Assembly (NCBI GenBank): GCA_017630155.1
Contig: JAGBVU010000021.1
Coordinates: forward strand, 19,004-83,003
Direction of reading: 5' to 3'
DNA length: 64,000 bases
Origin: Bacteroidales bacterium
GTDB lineage: Bacteria > Bacteroidota > Bacteroidia > Bacteroidales > UBA932
In this document: positions 1 through 9,086 of the stretch, piece after piece
How positions within the stretch are numbered: position 1 is the stretch's first letter
How the letters are laid out: every line of letters starts with the position of its first letter
Notes under the pieces: generated by a model
What the model was told of the DNA's origin: nothing
What the model saw: only the letters and a program-made list of their open reading frames with translations
Database searches by the model: none
Program-made: the position numbers and the translations under genes

Positions 1-1
1 T

Positions 2-352
2 GTGAAGATTGGTGGGGAGAATTATGCAGCTTGTATGAGTGTGGAGAATTTTAACAAGTATATGTCAGCCAGAAAGATGTACAATGCCGGTGTGGGGCTG
101 ACAGTAGCAGGTGGTGTGTTGTGTGCATTTGGTGCAGGTATGGTCATTTATCACCATGCGGTGGCTGTCCCAAGCAGCAATCCTCTCACTGGACCTGTCC
201 CACTGCACGGTGCGATAGGGTATACTGCCATAGGAGTTTCGGTTCCGTTCCTTGGCTCAGGTATCACACTTATGAGCATAGGTAGTAAAAGGATGAAAGG
301 GATGTGTGCTACATTGGAGGCATCCACAGGTGGATTGGCCTTGAAGTTCTGA
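2..352 (+). CDS. Small membrane protein, 5'-truncated by window edge
   Basis: The reading frame is open from the first bases of the window and ends with TGA at 350-352, so only the C-terminal part (about 116 residues) is visible. A GTG at base 2 could be read as a start, but the protein probably begins upstream. Two hydrophobic glycine-rich stretches, about residues 29-51 and 71-93, look like membrane segments, with a short basic tail (SKRMKGM) after the second. I recognise no family and no catalytic motif. It is convergent with gcvP and separated from it by a hairpin terminator. No function is assigned. Confidence 0.5.
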   Translation: MKIGGENYAACMSVENFNKYMSARKMYNAGVGLTVAGGVLCAFGAGMVIYHHAVAVPSSNPLTGPVPLHGAIGYTAIGVSVPFLGSGITLMSIGSKRMKGMCATLEASTGGLALKF

Positions 353-414
353 TCTCTCTTCAGAAACGGGCACGAAAGGGGCCTATTTTATGCCAAAATG
401 GAGTAAAAACAATA

Positions 415-450
415 AAACGGGCACAGAAACATATGTTTTTGTGCCCGTTT
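415..450. terminator. Bidirectional hairpin terminator between convergent genes
   Basis: An 11-bp perfect stem (AAACGGGCACA at 415-425 with TGTGCCCGTTT at 440-450) continues after a G-T pair into AAAC/GTTT, closing on an ATAT loop. T-rich sequence follows on the plus strand and A-rich sequence precedes it, so it can act in both directions. It lies between the plus-strand membrane protein (stop 352) and minus-strand gcvP (stop 523). The rest of 353-522 shows nothing else. Confidence 0.75.
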
Positions 451-522
451 GTATTTGTAACCCCTTTGAGATCCTGCGAACATGTCGCAGGATGACTTTT
501 GGGGAATCATAGGGTATCGCTG

Positions 523-3345
523 TTAGTCAACGCAAGCTTTGAGGTTACGGTCGCCCCAGCCATTGTCTACGCGGGTTACGTATGGCCAGAACTTGTTCTC
601 TCTGATCCACTCAGCAGGGAACGCTGCCTGCTCTCTGGTGTATGCGTGGTTCCACTCAGTAGCACATACCTCATCAGCTGTGTGAGGAGACATCTTGAGA
701 GGGTTGTCCACTTTGTCAAGTTTGCCTGCTTTGATGTCTTCGCACTCCTGTTTGATGACTTTCATCATTCCGATGAAGCGCTCAAGCTCTGCAAGTGATT
801 CACTCTCGGTAGGTTCTACCATAAGTGTCTCGTGTACAGGGAATGAGAGTGTAGGTGCGTGGAAGCCGAAGTCCATCATACGTTTGGCGATATCGGTAGC
901 ATCTACGCCGAACTCCTCTTTGAATTTCTGTACGTCGATGATACATTCGTGAGCAACACGACCGGTAGCACCTGTGTAAAGCACAGAGTATTCAGGGGCA
1001 AGTCTGCAAGCGATGTAGTTTGCATTGAGGATAGCCATCTCAGAGGCTTTTCTCAAACCATCTGCACCAAGCATCTTGATGTAAGCGTGGGTGATAGGGA
1101 GTAGAAGAGGGCTACCGTATGGAGCTGCAGAAACTGCTTCAACACCTGCACCGCCGCACTCTGGAACTACAGGGTGACCAGGAAGGTATGGGGTAAGGGC
1201 CTCTGTACAGCAGATAGGACCAACACCAGGACCACCACCACCGTGAGGCATAGCGAATGTCTTGTGAAGGTTCAAGTGGCATACGTCAGCTCCGATGAAG
1301 CCAGGGTTGGTGATACCTACCTGTGCATTCATATTTGCACCGTCCATATATACAAGACCACCGTTCTCGTGGATAATGTTGCAGATCTCTCTGATCTGTA
1401 CCTCAAATACGCCGTGTGTAGAAGGGTAGGTAATCATAAGACCGGCAAGTACATCTTTGTTCTCAACAGCTTTTGTGCGAAGCTCTTCTACATTGATGTT
1501 ACCATTTTCGTCACAGCCTACAAGTACGATGTTGAAACCTGCCATAGCAGCACTTGCAGGGTTGGTTCCGTGTGCTGATGTAGGGATGATGATTACGTTT
1601 CTCTCTTGCTGGCCGTTTGCGTGAAGATATCCACGGATGGTCATAAGACCTGCGTACTCTCCGGCAGCACCTGAGTTAGGCTGAAGTGAACAGCCGTGGA
1701 AACCGGTAATTACTGCCAAATCTTTCTCAAGCTCTTTGATGATCTGAAGTGAGCCCTCTACCTGATCTGCAGGTGCATAAGGGTGAACGCCGCCAAGCTC
1801 GCTCCATGTAACAGGAAGCATCTCTGCAGCAGCGTTGAGTTTCATGGTACAAGAACCAAGTGGAATCATTGAGTGGGTAAGTGAGATATCCCTTCTCTCG
1901 AGTTTCTTGATGTAGCGCATCATCTCTGTCTCAGAGTGGTATGAGTTGAATAGAGACTGGGTGAGGATAGGGGTCTCTCTCTTCATATATGAGAGTTCGT
2001 CAAGCTGACAGCCGCAGTGTACCTCTACACCGAAGATGTTGCAGATAGCTCTTGCATCTTCACAGCTTGACAGCTCATCGAATGAAATCTGTACACATTT
2101 GTCGCAAGGGTAGTAGAAGTTGTAACCTGCTGCGAGTGCTTTCTCCTGGATAGCTTTGGCATCCACATCCACGATACGGATAGTGTCGAAGTAGTTCTCT
2201 TTGGCAAGTTTGTGGCCACCTGCTACAAGTTTGCCTGCTACGATATGTGCATATTTGTAACCGTTGAGGGCAATCTCTTTAAGACCTTCTGGTCCGTGAT
2301 ATGCTGCATACATTCCGCTCATAACTGCCATTAGTGCAGTAGCTGTACAGATGTTTGAGGTAGCTTTCTCTCTCTTGATGTGCTGCTCACGAGTCTGAAG
2401 TGCAAGACGCACTGCAGATTTGCCAAGACGGTCCACTGAGATACCGATGATACGGCCAGGGATGTTTCTCTTGTATTTGTCGCTTGTAGCCATCCATCCT
2501 GCAGTAGGACCACCGAAGCCCATAGGGAGACCGAATCTCTGTGATGTACCCACAGCGATGTCTGCGCCCCATGCTGCTGGCTCTTTAAGCACAGCAAGTG
2601 CGAGCAGGTCGCAATATGCAGATACAAGGATACCTGCTTCGTGAGCTTTGGCTGCAAATTCGGTGTAGTCACATACCTCACCGTCGCATGCAGGATATTG
2701 TACAAATGCACCGTAGCACATAGGGTCGAAACCTGTTGCCAATACCTCTTTCCAGTCACCAAGTACAAGCTCGATACCTAAAGCGGCAGAGCGGGTCTTG
2801 AGTACTGAAAGTACTTGAGGGAAGATGTTGGCATCCACGAAGAATTTGTTTTTGCCCGCTTTTACAGCATCTCTTGAGCGGAGCTCGTATGACATTCTCA
2901 TAGCTTCAGCAGCAGCTGTGGCGTCATCAAGCATAGAGCAGTTTGAGATATTGAAACCTGTAAGTGACGAAATCATGGTCTGGAAGTTGATAAGGGCCTC
3001 CAGACGGCCTTGTGAGATCTCTGCCTGATAAGGTGTGTATGATGTGTACCAGCTTGGGTTTTCAAGGATATTTCTGGTAATTACAGCAGGTGATGCTGTA
3101 CCATAGAAACCAAGACCGATCATAGAACGGTAAAGCTTGTTTTTTGAAGCAATCTTCTGCAGGCGGTCGAGATACTCGTGCTCGCTCATGGCAGGATCAA
3201 GATTCAATGGCTCTGGAAGGATAATGTCCGAAGGGACTGTCTGGCTGATGAGCTCATCTACGCTCTTGGCGCCGATAGCCTCAAGCATTTGTTTTACTTC
3301 ATGCTCTCTGGGGCCGTTGTGTCTGTCTGAAAATTTGAAAGGCAT
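523..3345 (-). CDS. gcvP: Glycine dehydrogenase (decarboxylating), GcvP, single-chain P-protein
   Basis: P-protein of the glycine cleavage system: a PLP enzyme that decarboxylates glycine and passes the aminomethyl group to the lipoyl arm of GcvH. At 940 residues it is the fused N- and C-terminal form. The N-terminus carries the family opening (DRHNGPRE near residues 8-15) and the YTPYQAEISQGRLE block near 105. The C-terminal half holds the PLP lysine in the NLHKTF motif (Lys695), followed by the glycine-rich PHGGGGPGVG loop. GcvT and GcvH are not in the window. It has its own candidate promoter in the 55-nt gap after rodA and is followed by a terminator, so it is probably monocistronic. Confidence 0.97.
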   Translation of the reverse strand: MPFKFSDRHNGPREHEVKQMLEAIGAKSVDELISQTVPSDIILPEPLNLDPAMSEHEYLDRLQKIASKNKLYRSMIGLGFYGTASPAVITRNILENPSWYTSYTPYQAEISQGRLEALINFQTMISSLTGFNISNCSMLDDATAAAEAMRMSYELRSRDAVKAGKNKFFVDANIFPQVLSVLKTRSAALGIELVLGDWKEVLATGFDPMCYGAFVQYPACDGEVCDYTEFAAKAHEAGILVSAYCDLLALAVLKEPAAWGADIAVGTSQRFGLPMGFGGPTAGWMATSDKYKRNIPGRIIGISVDRLGKSAVRLALQTREQHIKREKATSNICTATALMAVMSGMYAAYHGPEGLKEIALNGYKYAHIVAGKLVAGGHKLAKENYFDTIRIVDVDAKAIQEKALAAGYNFYYPCDKCVQISFDELSSCEDARAICNIFGVEVHCGCQLDELSYMKRETPILTQSLFNSYHSETEMMRYIKKLERRDISLTHSMIPLGSCTMKLNAAAEMLPVTWSELGGVHPYAPADQVEGSLQIIKELEKDLAVITGFHGCSLQPNSGAAGEYAGLMTIRGYLHANGQQERNVIIIPTSAHGTNPASAAMAGFNIVLVGCDENGNINVEELRTKAVENKDVLAGLMITYPSTHGVFEVQIREICNIIHENGGLVYMDGANMNAQVGITNPGFIGADVCHLNLHKTFAMPHGGGGPGVGPICCTEALTPYLPGHPVVPECGGAGVEAVSAAPYGSPLLLPITHAYIKMLGADGLRKASEMAILNANYIACRLAPEYSVLYTGATGRVAHECIIDVQKFKEEFGVDATDIAKRMMDFGFHAPTLSFPVHETLMVEPTESESLAELERFIGMMKVIKQECEDIKAGKLDKVDNPLKMSPHTADEVCATEWNHAYTREQAAFPAEWIRENKFWPYVTRVDNGWGDRNLKACVD

Positions 3346-3378
3346 ATATGTTTGGTATTTAAAAAATTGTCAATCACA

Positions 3379-3386
3379 CAAAGTTA
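3379..3386 (-). promoter_or_regulatory. Candidate -7 promoter element for gcvP
   Basis: Read on the minus strand this is TAACTTTG, a match to the Bacteroidetes -7 consensus TAnnTTTG, ending 33 nt before the gcvP ATG. No clear -33 TTTG is visible. I saw no glycine-riboswitch-like structure in the short leader. Confidence 0.5.
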
Positions 3387-3400
3387 TAAAAAAGTTCGAA

Positions 3401-4834
3401 TTACTTCCATCTTTCCAGGTCAAGTCTTATAAATATGAAGAGCAAGGTGGTAAACGACAGGAACGATGTTCCGCCGTAACTGATGAAAGGTAGGGGGATA
3501 CCCACTACAGGGAATAGACCGATGGTCATAGCTATGTTTATGAATACGTGCATAAAGAGGCAGCAGGCTACGCAGTAGCCGTACACCCTGATGGATCGGT
3601 CCGTGTGTTTCTCGGCGTTGCTTATTATCCTCAGTATCAGGGTGAGGAAGAGTGTAAGCAGGACAATGGAGCCCACAAATCCCCACTCTTCGCCAATGGT
3701 GCAGAAGATAAAGTCGGTACTCTGTTCAGGGACAAATTTGAATTTGGTCTGGGTCCCCTGAAGGTACCCTTTGCCTGTAAGACCTCCGGAGCCGATGGCT
3801 ATTTTGGACTGATGGACATTATATCCTGCCCCTTTGAGGTCCTGGGTTATCCCCAGGAGGTTCTCTATCCTGTCCCTGTGGTGCTCTTTGAGCACTTTGT
3901 TGAAGATTATTTGTACTGAAAATATGAAAATCACTGAACATATAAAGGTCAGTACCAGATATTTCAGCCTTATCTTCCTGTTGCTTTTCCTGTTGCGGAC
4001 TATCGATCCGACAATTACCGGGACAGTGAAAAGGAGTATGAAGTAGTGTGGGCCGATGGCATTGAGCTTGGCCAGGAATTCCAATTGGAGGATTTTAGGG
4101 ATGAATGCCAGTGCGGTGATTATGGCTCCGTAGGTGAGGATATGGCTGAATGTCTGCTTGCTGAGTATCCCTTTCATGATGCCATAGATGGCAAGCAATA
4201 CGAGAATGGCACTGCCGGGGGTGAATTTGAGGGTAATCACAAACAGCAGGACAATCAGGAATGCAAATGATATTATCCACCCTGTGAGCCCTTCCCTGTA
4301 GAGCATAAATACGAATCCGCAATATACCATCATGGTGCCGGCGTCTGGCTCCAGGATTATCAGACCTGCTGGGATGAGGAGTGTCACAAGTACCTTGACA
4401 AGGTCAGGCAGGTGGGTTATTTTGAAATTGTATCTTCCTATTATTGAGGCAAGTGCCAACGAGGTGGTGATTTTAGAAAATTCGGATGGCTGGAATCTGA
4501 ATCCACCAAGGGCAATCCACGATTTTGAGCCGTTGACCTCTTTTCCCACCACCAGTACAGCTACCAGAAGCAGCACTACGAAAAGGTAGAACCACCAGGT
4601 GAGGGAGAAATATATCCTAGGGTTGATGACAAACAGTATGAGGGCTATTGCTACCATCGATATCCCCATCCAGAGCATCTGCATACCGCTCCTCTGGCTG
4701 AGGGAGAATATATTGGCACTCTCCACTTCGTATGAGGATGCGTATATGTTGATCCAGCCGAAGAGGATGAGCAGTAGGTAGCACACTACCATCACCCAGT
4801 CAATCTTTCTATATATGTTTCTGTCTGTTGTCAT
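3401..4834 (-). CDS. rodA: RodA, SEDS-family peptidoglycan glycosyltransferase
   Basis: SEDS protein that polymerises glycan strands during cell elongation, working with the class B PBP encoded just upstream. About ten hydrophobic segments fill the protein. SEDS landmarks include GFRFQPSEF, the lipid-II-site region EPDAGT, and the C-terminal GIPLPFISYGGTS block. An upstream ATG at 4858 is possible, but I chose 4834. That gives the usual ATGA overlap with the mrdA stop and has a GGAGA ribosome site 5 nt before it. It is the last gene of the purH-mreB-mreC-mreD-mrdA-rodA run. Protein length from this start is 477 residues. Confidence 0.95.
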   Translation of the reverse strand: MTTDRNIYRKIDWVMVVCYLLLILFGWINIYASSYEVESANIFSLSQRSGMQMLWMGISMVAIALILFVINPRIYFSLTWWFYLFVVLLLVAVLVVGKEVNGSKSWIALGGFRFQPSEFSKITTSLALASIIGRYNFKITHLPDLVKVLVTLLIPAGLIILEPDAGTMMVYCGFVFMLYREGLTGWIISFAFLIVLLFVITLKFTPGSAILVLLAIYGIMKGILSKQTFSHILTYGAIITALAFIPKILQLEFLAKLNAIGPHYFILLFTVPVIVGSIVRNRKSNRKIRLKYLVLTFICSVIFIFSVQIIFNKVLKEHHRDRIENLLGITQDLKGAGYNVHQSKIAIGSGGLTGKGYLQGTQTKFKFVPEQSTDFIFCTIGEEWGFVGSIVLLTLFLTLILRIISNAEKHTDRSIRVYGYCVACCLFMHVFINIAMTIGLFPVVGIPLPFISYGGTSFLSFTTLLFIFIRLDLERWK

Positions 4835-6699
4835 CTTCTCTCCTGCAATCGTTTCCAAGCTGGAACCTTATCCAGCAAAAATCCGTTGACAATCCTATCT
4901 TCAAGCCACTTTCTTTTGGGGTCAATCCCTCCGTTGAGGTATTGCTCCACCAGCAGTGATGCTGTGGGGGCTGCCCAAGTGGCACCGAATCCGGCATTTT
5001 CCATATATACAGCTACCGCAATTTTGGGGTTCTCCTTGGGTGCGAAGCAGATGAATACGGAGTGGTCATCCCCATGGGGGTTCTGGGCGGTACCGGTCTT
5101 TCCGCATATTCCCAAAGAATCGACGGCTGCAATGGTGGCTGTCGCCCCTTTTCCAGGTTTGCTGTTTACAGCCATATCCATACCCTCTACCACAGGGGTG
5201 AAGTATGTGGTGTCCACCATTGTATAGTGTTTCTCCTTGTATTTAGGATCAATCTCAAGGGAGTCTGTGTCTTTGATTATGTGAGGGATGTAGTAGTATC
5301 CCCTGTTTGCGAGGATTGCTGCGAGATTGGCCAGGTGCAATGGTGTGCATCCGAGCTCGCCCTGCCCGATGGAGAGAGAGATGACCGAGAGGGATTTCCA
5401 GCGCCCTTTGCCGTGCACTCTGTTGTATGTCTCTGCGGAGGGGACGAAGCCACCTTTTTCAGATGGGAAGTCACTGCCGAGTTTCAAGCCAAATCCGAAA
5501 CTCTGCACGTATTCCCTCCATTTGGTGAAAGATTCCTCTATGTTGCTGTATTTTTTATTGTCGAGGATTTCTCTAAGGACATTACAGTAGTAGGCGTTGC
5601 AGGACATCATTATAGATTCTTTCAAGTCTACAGGTGTCGGGTGTGTGTGGCAACCTACTGTGAGGTTTCCCGCGTGGTAGCCGTTTCTGCACCCGAACTC
5701 AGAGTGTTCGGTGATTATCTCCTCCTGCAGACCGATGAGGGCATTGACCAGCTTGAACACCGATCCGGGAGGTTGGGGCGACATCACGGCCCTGTTGTAC
5801 ATAGGTTTGAAGGGGTCAGATGATATCTGTTTGTAATTGGCCCCTATGTCGGCCAGGATGTCTACATTTATTCCGGGGCTTGAGACCATTGCTAGTATCT
5901 CTCCGGTAGAGGGTTCGATGGCCACCACTGAGCCCACTTTGTTCTGCATCAGGTGTTCTCCGTAGTGCTGGAGTTCTGCATCGATGGTAGATACCACATT
6001 TTTCCCGGGGACTGCAGGTTTGTCGTACTCTCCATTTTCATAATGGGCCTGAATCCTGTTGTTTGCATCGCGCAGGTAGATGTCATACCCTTTCTCCCCT
6101 TTGAGGGTGGCTTCGCATACCTCTTCCAGACCGGTTTTCCCGACATAGTCACCCGATGAGTATTCAGGGTGCTTCTTCAGGAACACCGGGTCCACCTCCG
6201 TAACATAGCCTAGGAGATTGCCTCCAGCATTGTATGCATAGCTGCGGATGGTACGTGGTGAGGCGGAGAAGCCGGGGAATTTGTATTTTTTCTCAATGAA
6301 CATGCTGTATTGAGCATATGATACATTCTTGAGAAAAACTCTGCTCTGATATCCTATTCTGGTACGGTATCTTCTGTAATATTTGAAAGTCTCCTTCACT
6401 TCGTCCGGATCGAGTGAGAAGATCTGGCAGAGGGCCAGGGTGTCAAATGGTTTGACATCGTATGGTGTGACGATTATGTCGTATGAGTTTGTGTTCCCTA
6501 CAAGAGTTTTCCCGTTCCGGTCCAGAATTTGCCCCCTGACAGGGTATCTGGTCTGGTATCTGAGGGCGTTGTTCTCGGCATTGATTTTATAGCTTTGGTC
6601 GATGAGCTGAAGATTGATGAGCTGGAATATAAGGGCAAGAAAGGCTACAACCAGCCCCACAACCAGTATCGTATGCCTATTTCCCCTACCACTCTCCAT
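4831..6699 (-). CDS. mrdA: Penicillin-binding protein 2 (class B transpeptidase of the elongasome)
   Basis: D,D-transpeptidase that cross-links peptidoglycan made by RodA. A single N-terminal membrane anchor (about residues 11-32) is followed by the PBP dimerisation domain (RGQILDRNG near 55) and a transpeptidase domain. Its active-site motifs are all present: Ser313-Val-Phe-Lys316, Ser-Cys-Asn in MMSCNAYY, and Lys534-Thr-Gly536. The length of 622 residues is normal for PBP2. It starts 2 nt after the mreD stop and its stop overlaps the rodA start, which fits co-translation with its partner. Confidence 0.95.
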   Translation of the reverse strand: MESGRGNRHTILVVGLVVAFLALIFQLINLQLIDQSYKINAENNALRYQTRYPVRGQILDRNGKTLVGNTNSYDIIVTPYDVKPFDTLALCQIFSLDPDEVKETFKYYRRYRTRIGYQSRVFLKNVSYAQYSMFIEKKYKFPGFSASPRTIRSYAYNAGGNLLGYVTEVDPVFLKKHPEYSSGDYVGKTGLEEVCEATLKGEKGYDIYLRDANNRIQAHYENGEYDKPAVPGKNVVSTIDAELQHYGEHLMQNKVGSVVAIEPSTGEILAMVSSPGINVDILADIGANYKQISSDPFKPMYNRAVMSPQPPGSVFKLVNALIGLQEEIITEHSEFGCRNGYHAGNLTVGCHTHPTPVDLKESIMMSCNAYYCNVLREILDNKKYSNIEESFTKWREYVQSFGFGLKLGSDFPSEKGGFVPSAETYNRVHGKGRWKSLSVISLSIGQGELGCTPLHLANLAAILANRGYYYIPHIIKDTDSLEIDPKYKEKHYTMVDTTYFTPVVEGMDMAVNSKPGKGATATIAAVDSLGICGKTGTAQNPHGDDHSVFICFAPKENPKIAVAVYMENAGFGATWAAPTASLLVEQYLNGGIDPKRKWLEDRIVNGFLLDKVPAWKRLQERR

Positions 6700-6701
6700 A
6701 A

Positions 6702-7208
6702 TCAGTTTTTCTTATATTTTTTAAGAGACCACAAGGCGATGAGCCCGCTGACAGCTGTGCTGAGGAGAATCTTGGAGAGGGTAAGTCCGAAAGGGGCGAA
6801 TCCCATATTGTCCAGTAGTGTGTATGCTGTAAAGAATACAATGTAGTGGAACATTACATAGAAAAGACCCTTCCCCAGGCCAAGAACTATATAGTCGGGA
6901 CTGTCGTGCCTCTCCATATTGCGCTCGTCAAGGATGGAGTGGAGGACCTTTTGTCTGACAAAAGCTACAGCGGTCATTGCTCCGGCATTGAGCCCAAGTA
7001 CACCTGAAGTGAAGATATCCACAGTGAGACCGAGCAAAAATGCTATTATCATGGTGGAGATGGTCTTGTAGCGGTATGGGAGCATGAGGATGACAAATGG
7101 TATTATTACTATCCTCAGATAGAGCCCAAGGTCTGCGTAGTTGTCCAGCAGGCATTGGAGACACAATACCATCAGTATATAAAATATCTTCTTCATGCTT
7201 ATATTCAT
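6702..7208 (-). CDS. mreD: Rod shape-determining protein MreD
   Basis: Small integral membrane protein of the elongation complex, 168 residues with about five hydrophobic segments. Sequence conservation in this family is weak. The call rests on size, membrane profile, the acidic/glycine motif in the middle (GLTVDIFTSGVLGLNA near residues 60-75) and its invariant place between mreC and mrdA. The start overlaps the mreC stop in an ATGA, supporting this start and translational coupling. Confidence 0.9.
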   Translation of the reverse strand: MNISMKKIFYILMVLCLQCLLDNYADLGLYLRIVIIPFVILMLPYRYKTISTMIIAFLLGLTVDIFTSGVLGLNAGAMTAVAFVRQKVLHSILDERNMERHDSPDYIVLGLGKGLFYVMFHYIVFFTAYTLLDNMGFAPFGLTLSKILLSTAVSGLIALWSLKKYKKN

Positions 7209-8035
7209 CGCAGACTGTCCCCCTTGTTGATTAGATTCTTGAACTCTATGTTGTTTGGATTGTCTACCACATATACGTGATAAAGGTTGGAGTAGTTTTC
7301 AAAGAGAGATACTGTGAGTGTATAGCTGGTGCCACCCACAAGCTCGGATGATTTTACCGTCCCCAGATCTATCCCTTTGGGATATACAGCGGAGTAGCCG
7401 CTGGTGGTGATGGTGTCGCCGACCGAGAAGGTTGTGTGGATAGGTACCTCACTCAATATTGCCTCGTCAGTCTTCACACCTTTCCACTGGAATGTGCCGA
7501 ATGTGCCATTCTTCTTAATGATGGCGGTGATGGTGTAGTCAGTGTTGAGGAAGGATACTACCAGAGAGTGTTTCCTGCTGACAGACTGCACGTAACCCAC
7601 GACACCACTTGGGGTAACTACCCCCATATCTGGTTTGATACCGTCGTCGGAGCCCTTGTCTATGATTATGTAGTTGTGCTGTCTGTTGATGCTGTTTTTG
7701 ATAACAGTGGCAGGGATGTATCTGAATTCGGGGTTGAATGCCTCTATGAGACTGTCTGAAAGATGCTTGGAAGAGAAGAATTTGTATTTTTCAAGCTCAT
7801 TTACAAGCCTTATGTTCTCCTCTATAAGATCTTTATTGGCCTCTTTGAGGGAGATGAAATATCTCATGTTCTCCCCCCTCTTCCAGAGATGGCTCTGAAT
7901 AGAGCGTACCCCCGTCATCAGCCTGTACTTCTGGATGGTTCCATTGTGCGAAACCAGCACGAACGAGAGGGTCTCCAAAAGTATGAATACCACTAAGGAG
8001 ACCAGGGCAGTGATGGTGGAGGTGCGTCTTTTCAT
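7205..8035 (-). CDS. mreC: Rod shape-determining protein MreC
   Basis: Bitopic periplasmic scaffold linking MreB to the peptidoglycan synthases. One N-terminal membrane helix (about residues 10-28) is followed by a coiled-coil stretch around residues 60-90 (LKEANKDLIEENIRLVNELEKY region) and the beta-rich MreC core, with GVVTPSGVVGYV near 144-155. The length of 276 residues is typical. It starts 4 nt after mreB and overlaps mreD, so the mre genes are probably made from one transcript. Confidence 0.95.
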   Translation of the reverse strand: MKRRTSTITALVSLVVFILLETLSFVLVSHNGTIQKYRLMTGVRSIQSHLWKRGENMRYFISLKEANKDLIEENIRLVNELEKYKFFSSKHLSDSLIEAFNPEFRYIPATVIKNSINRQHNYIIIDKGSDDGIKPDMGVVTPSGVVGYVQSVSRKHSLVVSFLNTDYTITAIIKKNGTFGTFQWKGVKTDEAILSEVPIHTTFSVGDTITTSGYSAVYPKGIDLGTVKSSELVGGTSYTLTVSLFENYSNLYHVYVVDNPNNIEFKNLINKGDSLR

Positions 8036-8039
8036 CAGA

Positions 8040-9059
8040 CTATCTCATCAGGAATTGGTATCTTGATGTATTCTTAAGGGCCATACTTGTACCCCTTGCA
8101 ACAGCACGAAGAGGATCTTCTGCCACGTGGAAAGGGATATTGATTTTCTCAGTAAATCTCTTGTCAAGACCTCTTAGAAGGGCACCACCACCTGTAAGGA
8201 AGATACCTTTCTTCACGATATCCTGATACAACTCAGGGGGGGTCTGCTCAAGTACTGAAAGGATGGCTGATTCTATCTTGGCGAGAGATTTGTCAAGGCA
8301 GTGTGCCACCTCTTGTGATGTGACACCAATCTCCATAGGATGGGCAGTCATAAGGTTAGGTCCCCTTACGATAAATGGCTCAGGAGTGTTTTCGATATCT
8401 GTTATAGCGGCTCCGATTCCCATCTTGATCTCCTCAGAAGTAATCTCACCCACTTTGATGTTGTGCTGCTGACGAAGATATTGCTGGATCTCTGCAGTGA
8501 ATACGTCTCCGGCTACACGGATGCTCTGCTGGCTTACGATGCCGCCGAGTGAGATGACAGCGATCTCGGTGGTACCACCTCCGATATCAACAACCATATT
8601 TCCTGCAGGGGCCTCCACATCGAGGCCAATACCCATGGCTGCAGCCATAGGCTCGAAAATCATATAGACGTCAGAGCCACCGGAGTGGTTTGATGAGTCG
8701 CGTACGGCACGGATCTCCACCTCGGTACTACCCGATGGGATACATATGACCATCTTGATATTTGGTGTGAAGAGAGTCTTCTTATGGTTGATCATCTTTA
8801 CAAAACCTCTCAACATCTGTTCTGCAGCATAGAAGTCTGCGATAACACCATCTTTCAGCGGACGGATAGTTTTGATGTTGGGATGGGTTTTCCCGTGCAT
8901 CAGCCTCGCTTTCTGGCCGAATGCGACCGGTTTGCCAGTGTTCTGGTCAAATGCTACTATTGAGGGTTCGTCCAATACTATCTTATTGTCCATAAGGATG
9001 ACAGTATTGGCTGTTCCAAGGTCTATAGCCAATTCTTGTGTAAGAAAAGAGAATAGCAT
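8040..9059 (-). CDS. mreB: Rod shape-determining protein MreB (actin homologue)
   Basis: ATP-binding cytoskeletal filament protein that positions cell-wall synthesis along the rod. Actin-fold motifs are clear: phosphate 1 loop AIDLGTANT near residues 11-19, phosphate 2 loop VVDIGGGTTE near 160-169, and the adenosine motif LTGGGALLRGL near 290-300. At 339 residues it is full length. It follows purH with only 27 nt between them, an arrangement seen widely in Bacteroidales. Confidence 0.98.
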   Translation of the reverse strand: MLFSFLTQELAIDLGTANTVILMDNKIVLDEPSIVAFDQNTGKPVAFGQKARLMHGKTHPNIKTIRPLKDGVIADFYAAEQMLRGFVKMINHKKTLFTPNIKMVICIPSGSTEVEIRAVRDSSNHSGGSDVYMIFEPMAAAMGIGLDVEAPAGNMVVDIGGGTTEIAVISLGGIVSQQSIRVAGDVFTAEIQQYLRQQHNIKVGEITSEEIKMGIGAAITDIENTPEPFIVRGPNLMTAHPMEIGVTSQEVAHCLDKSLAKIESAILSVLEQTPPELYQDIVKKGIFLTGGGALLRGLDKRFTEKINIPFHVAEDPLRAVARGTSMALKNTSRYQFLMR

Positions 9060-9086
9060 GTTTTACTTTTTTACTGTTTCAGAAGA

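Noticed and set aside
3346..3400. Glycine riboswitch upstream of gcvP
   Set aside because: The leader is only about 30 nt long and AT-rich, too short for a glycine aptamer.
5062..5823. 253-residue plus-strand open frame opposite mrdA
   Set aside because: It lies wholly antisense to PBP2, whose catalytic motifs are intact; the translation has no recognisable domain and is Cys/Val/Arg-biased as expected for a reverse-frame shadow.
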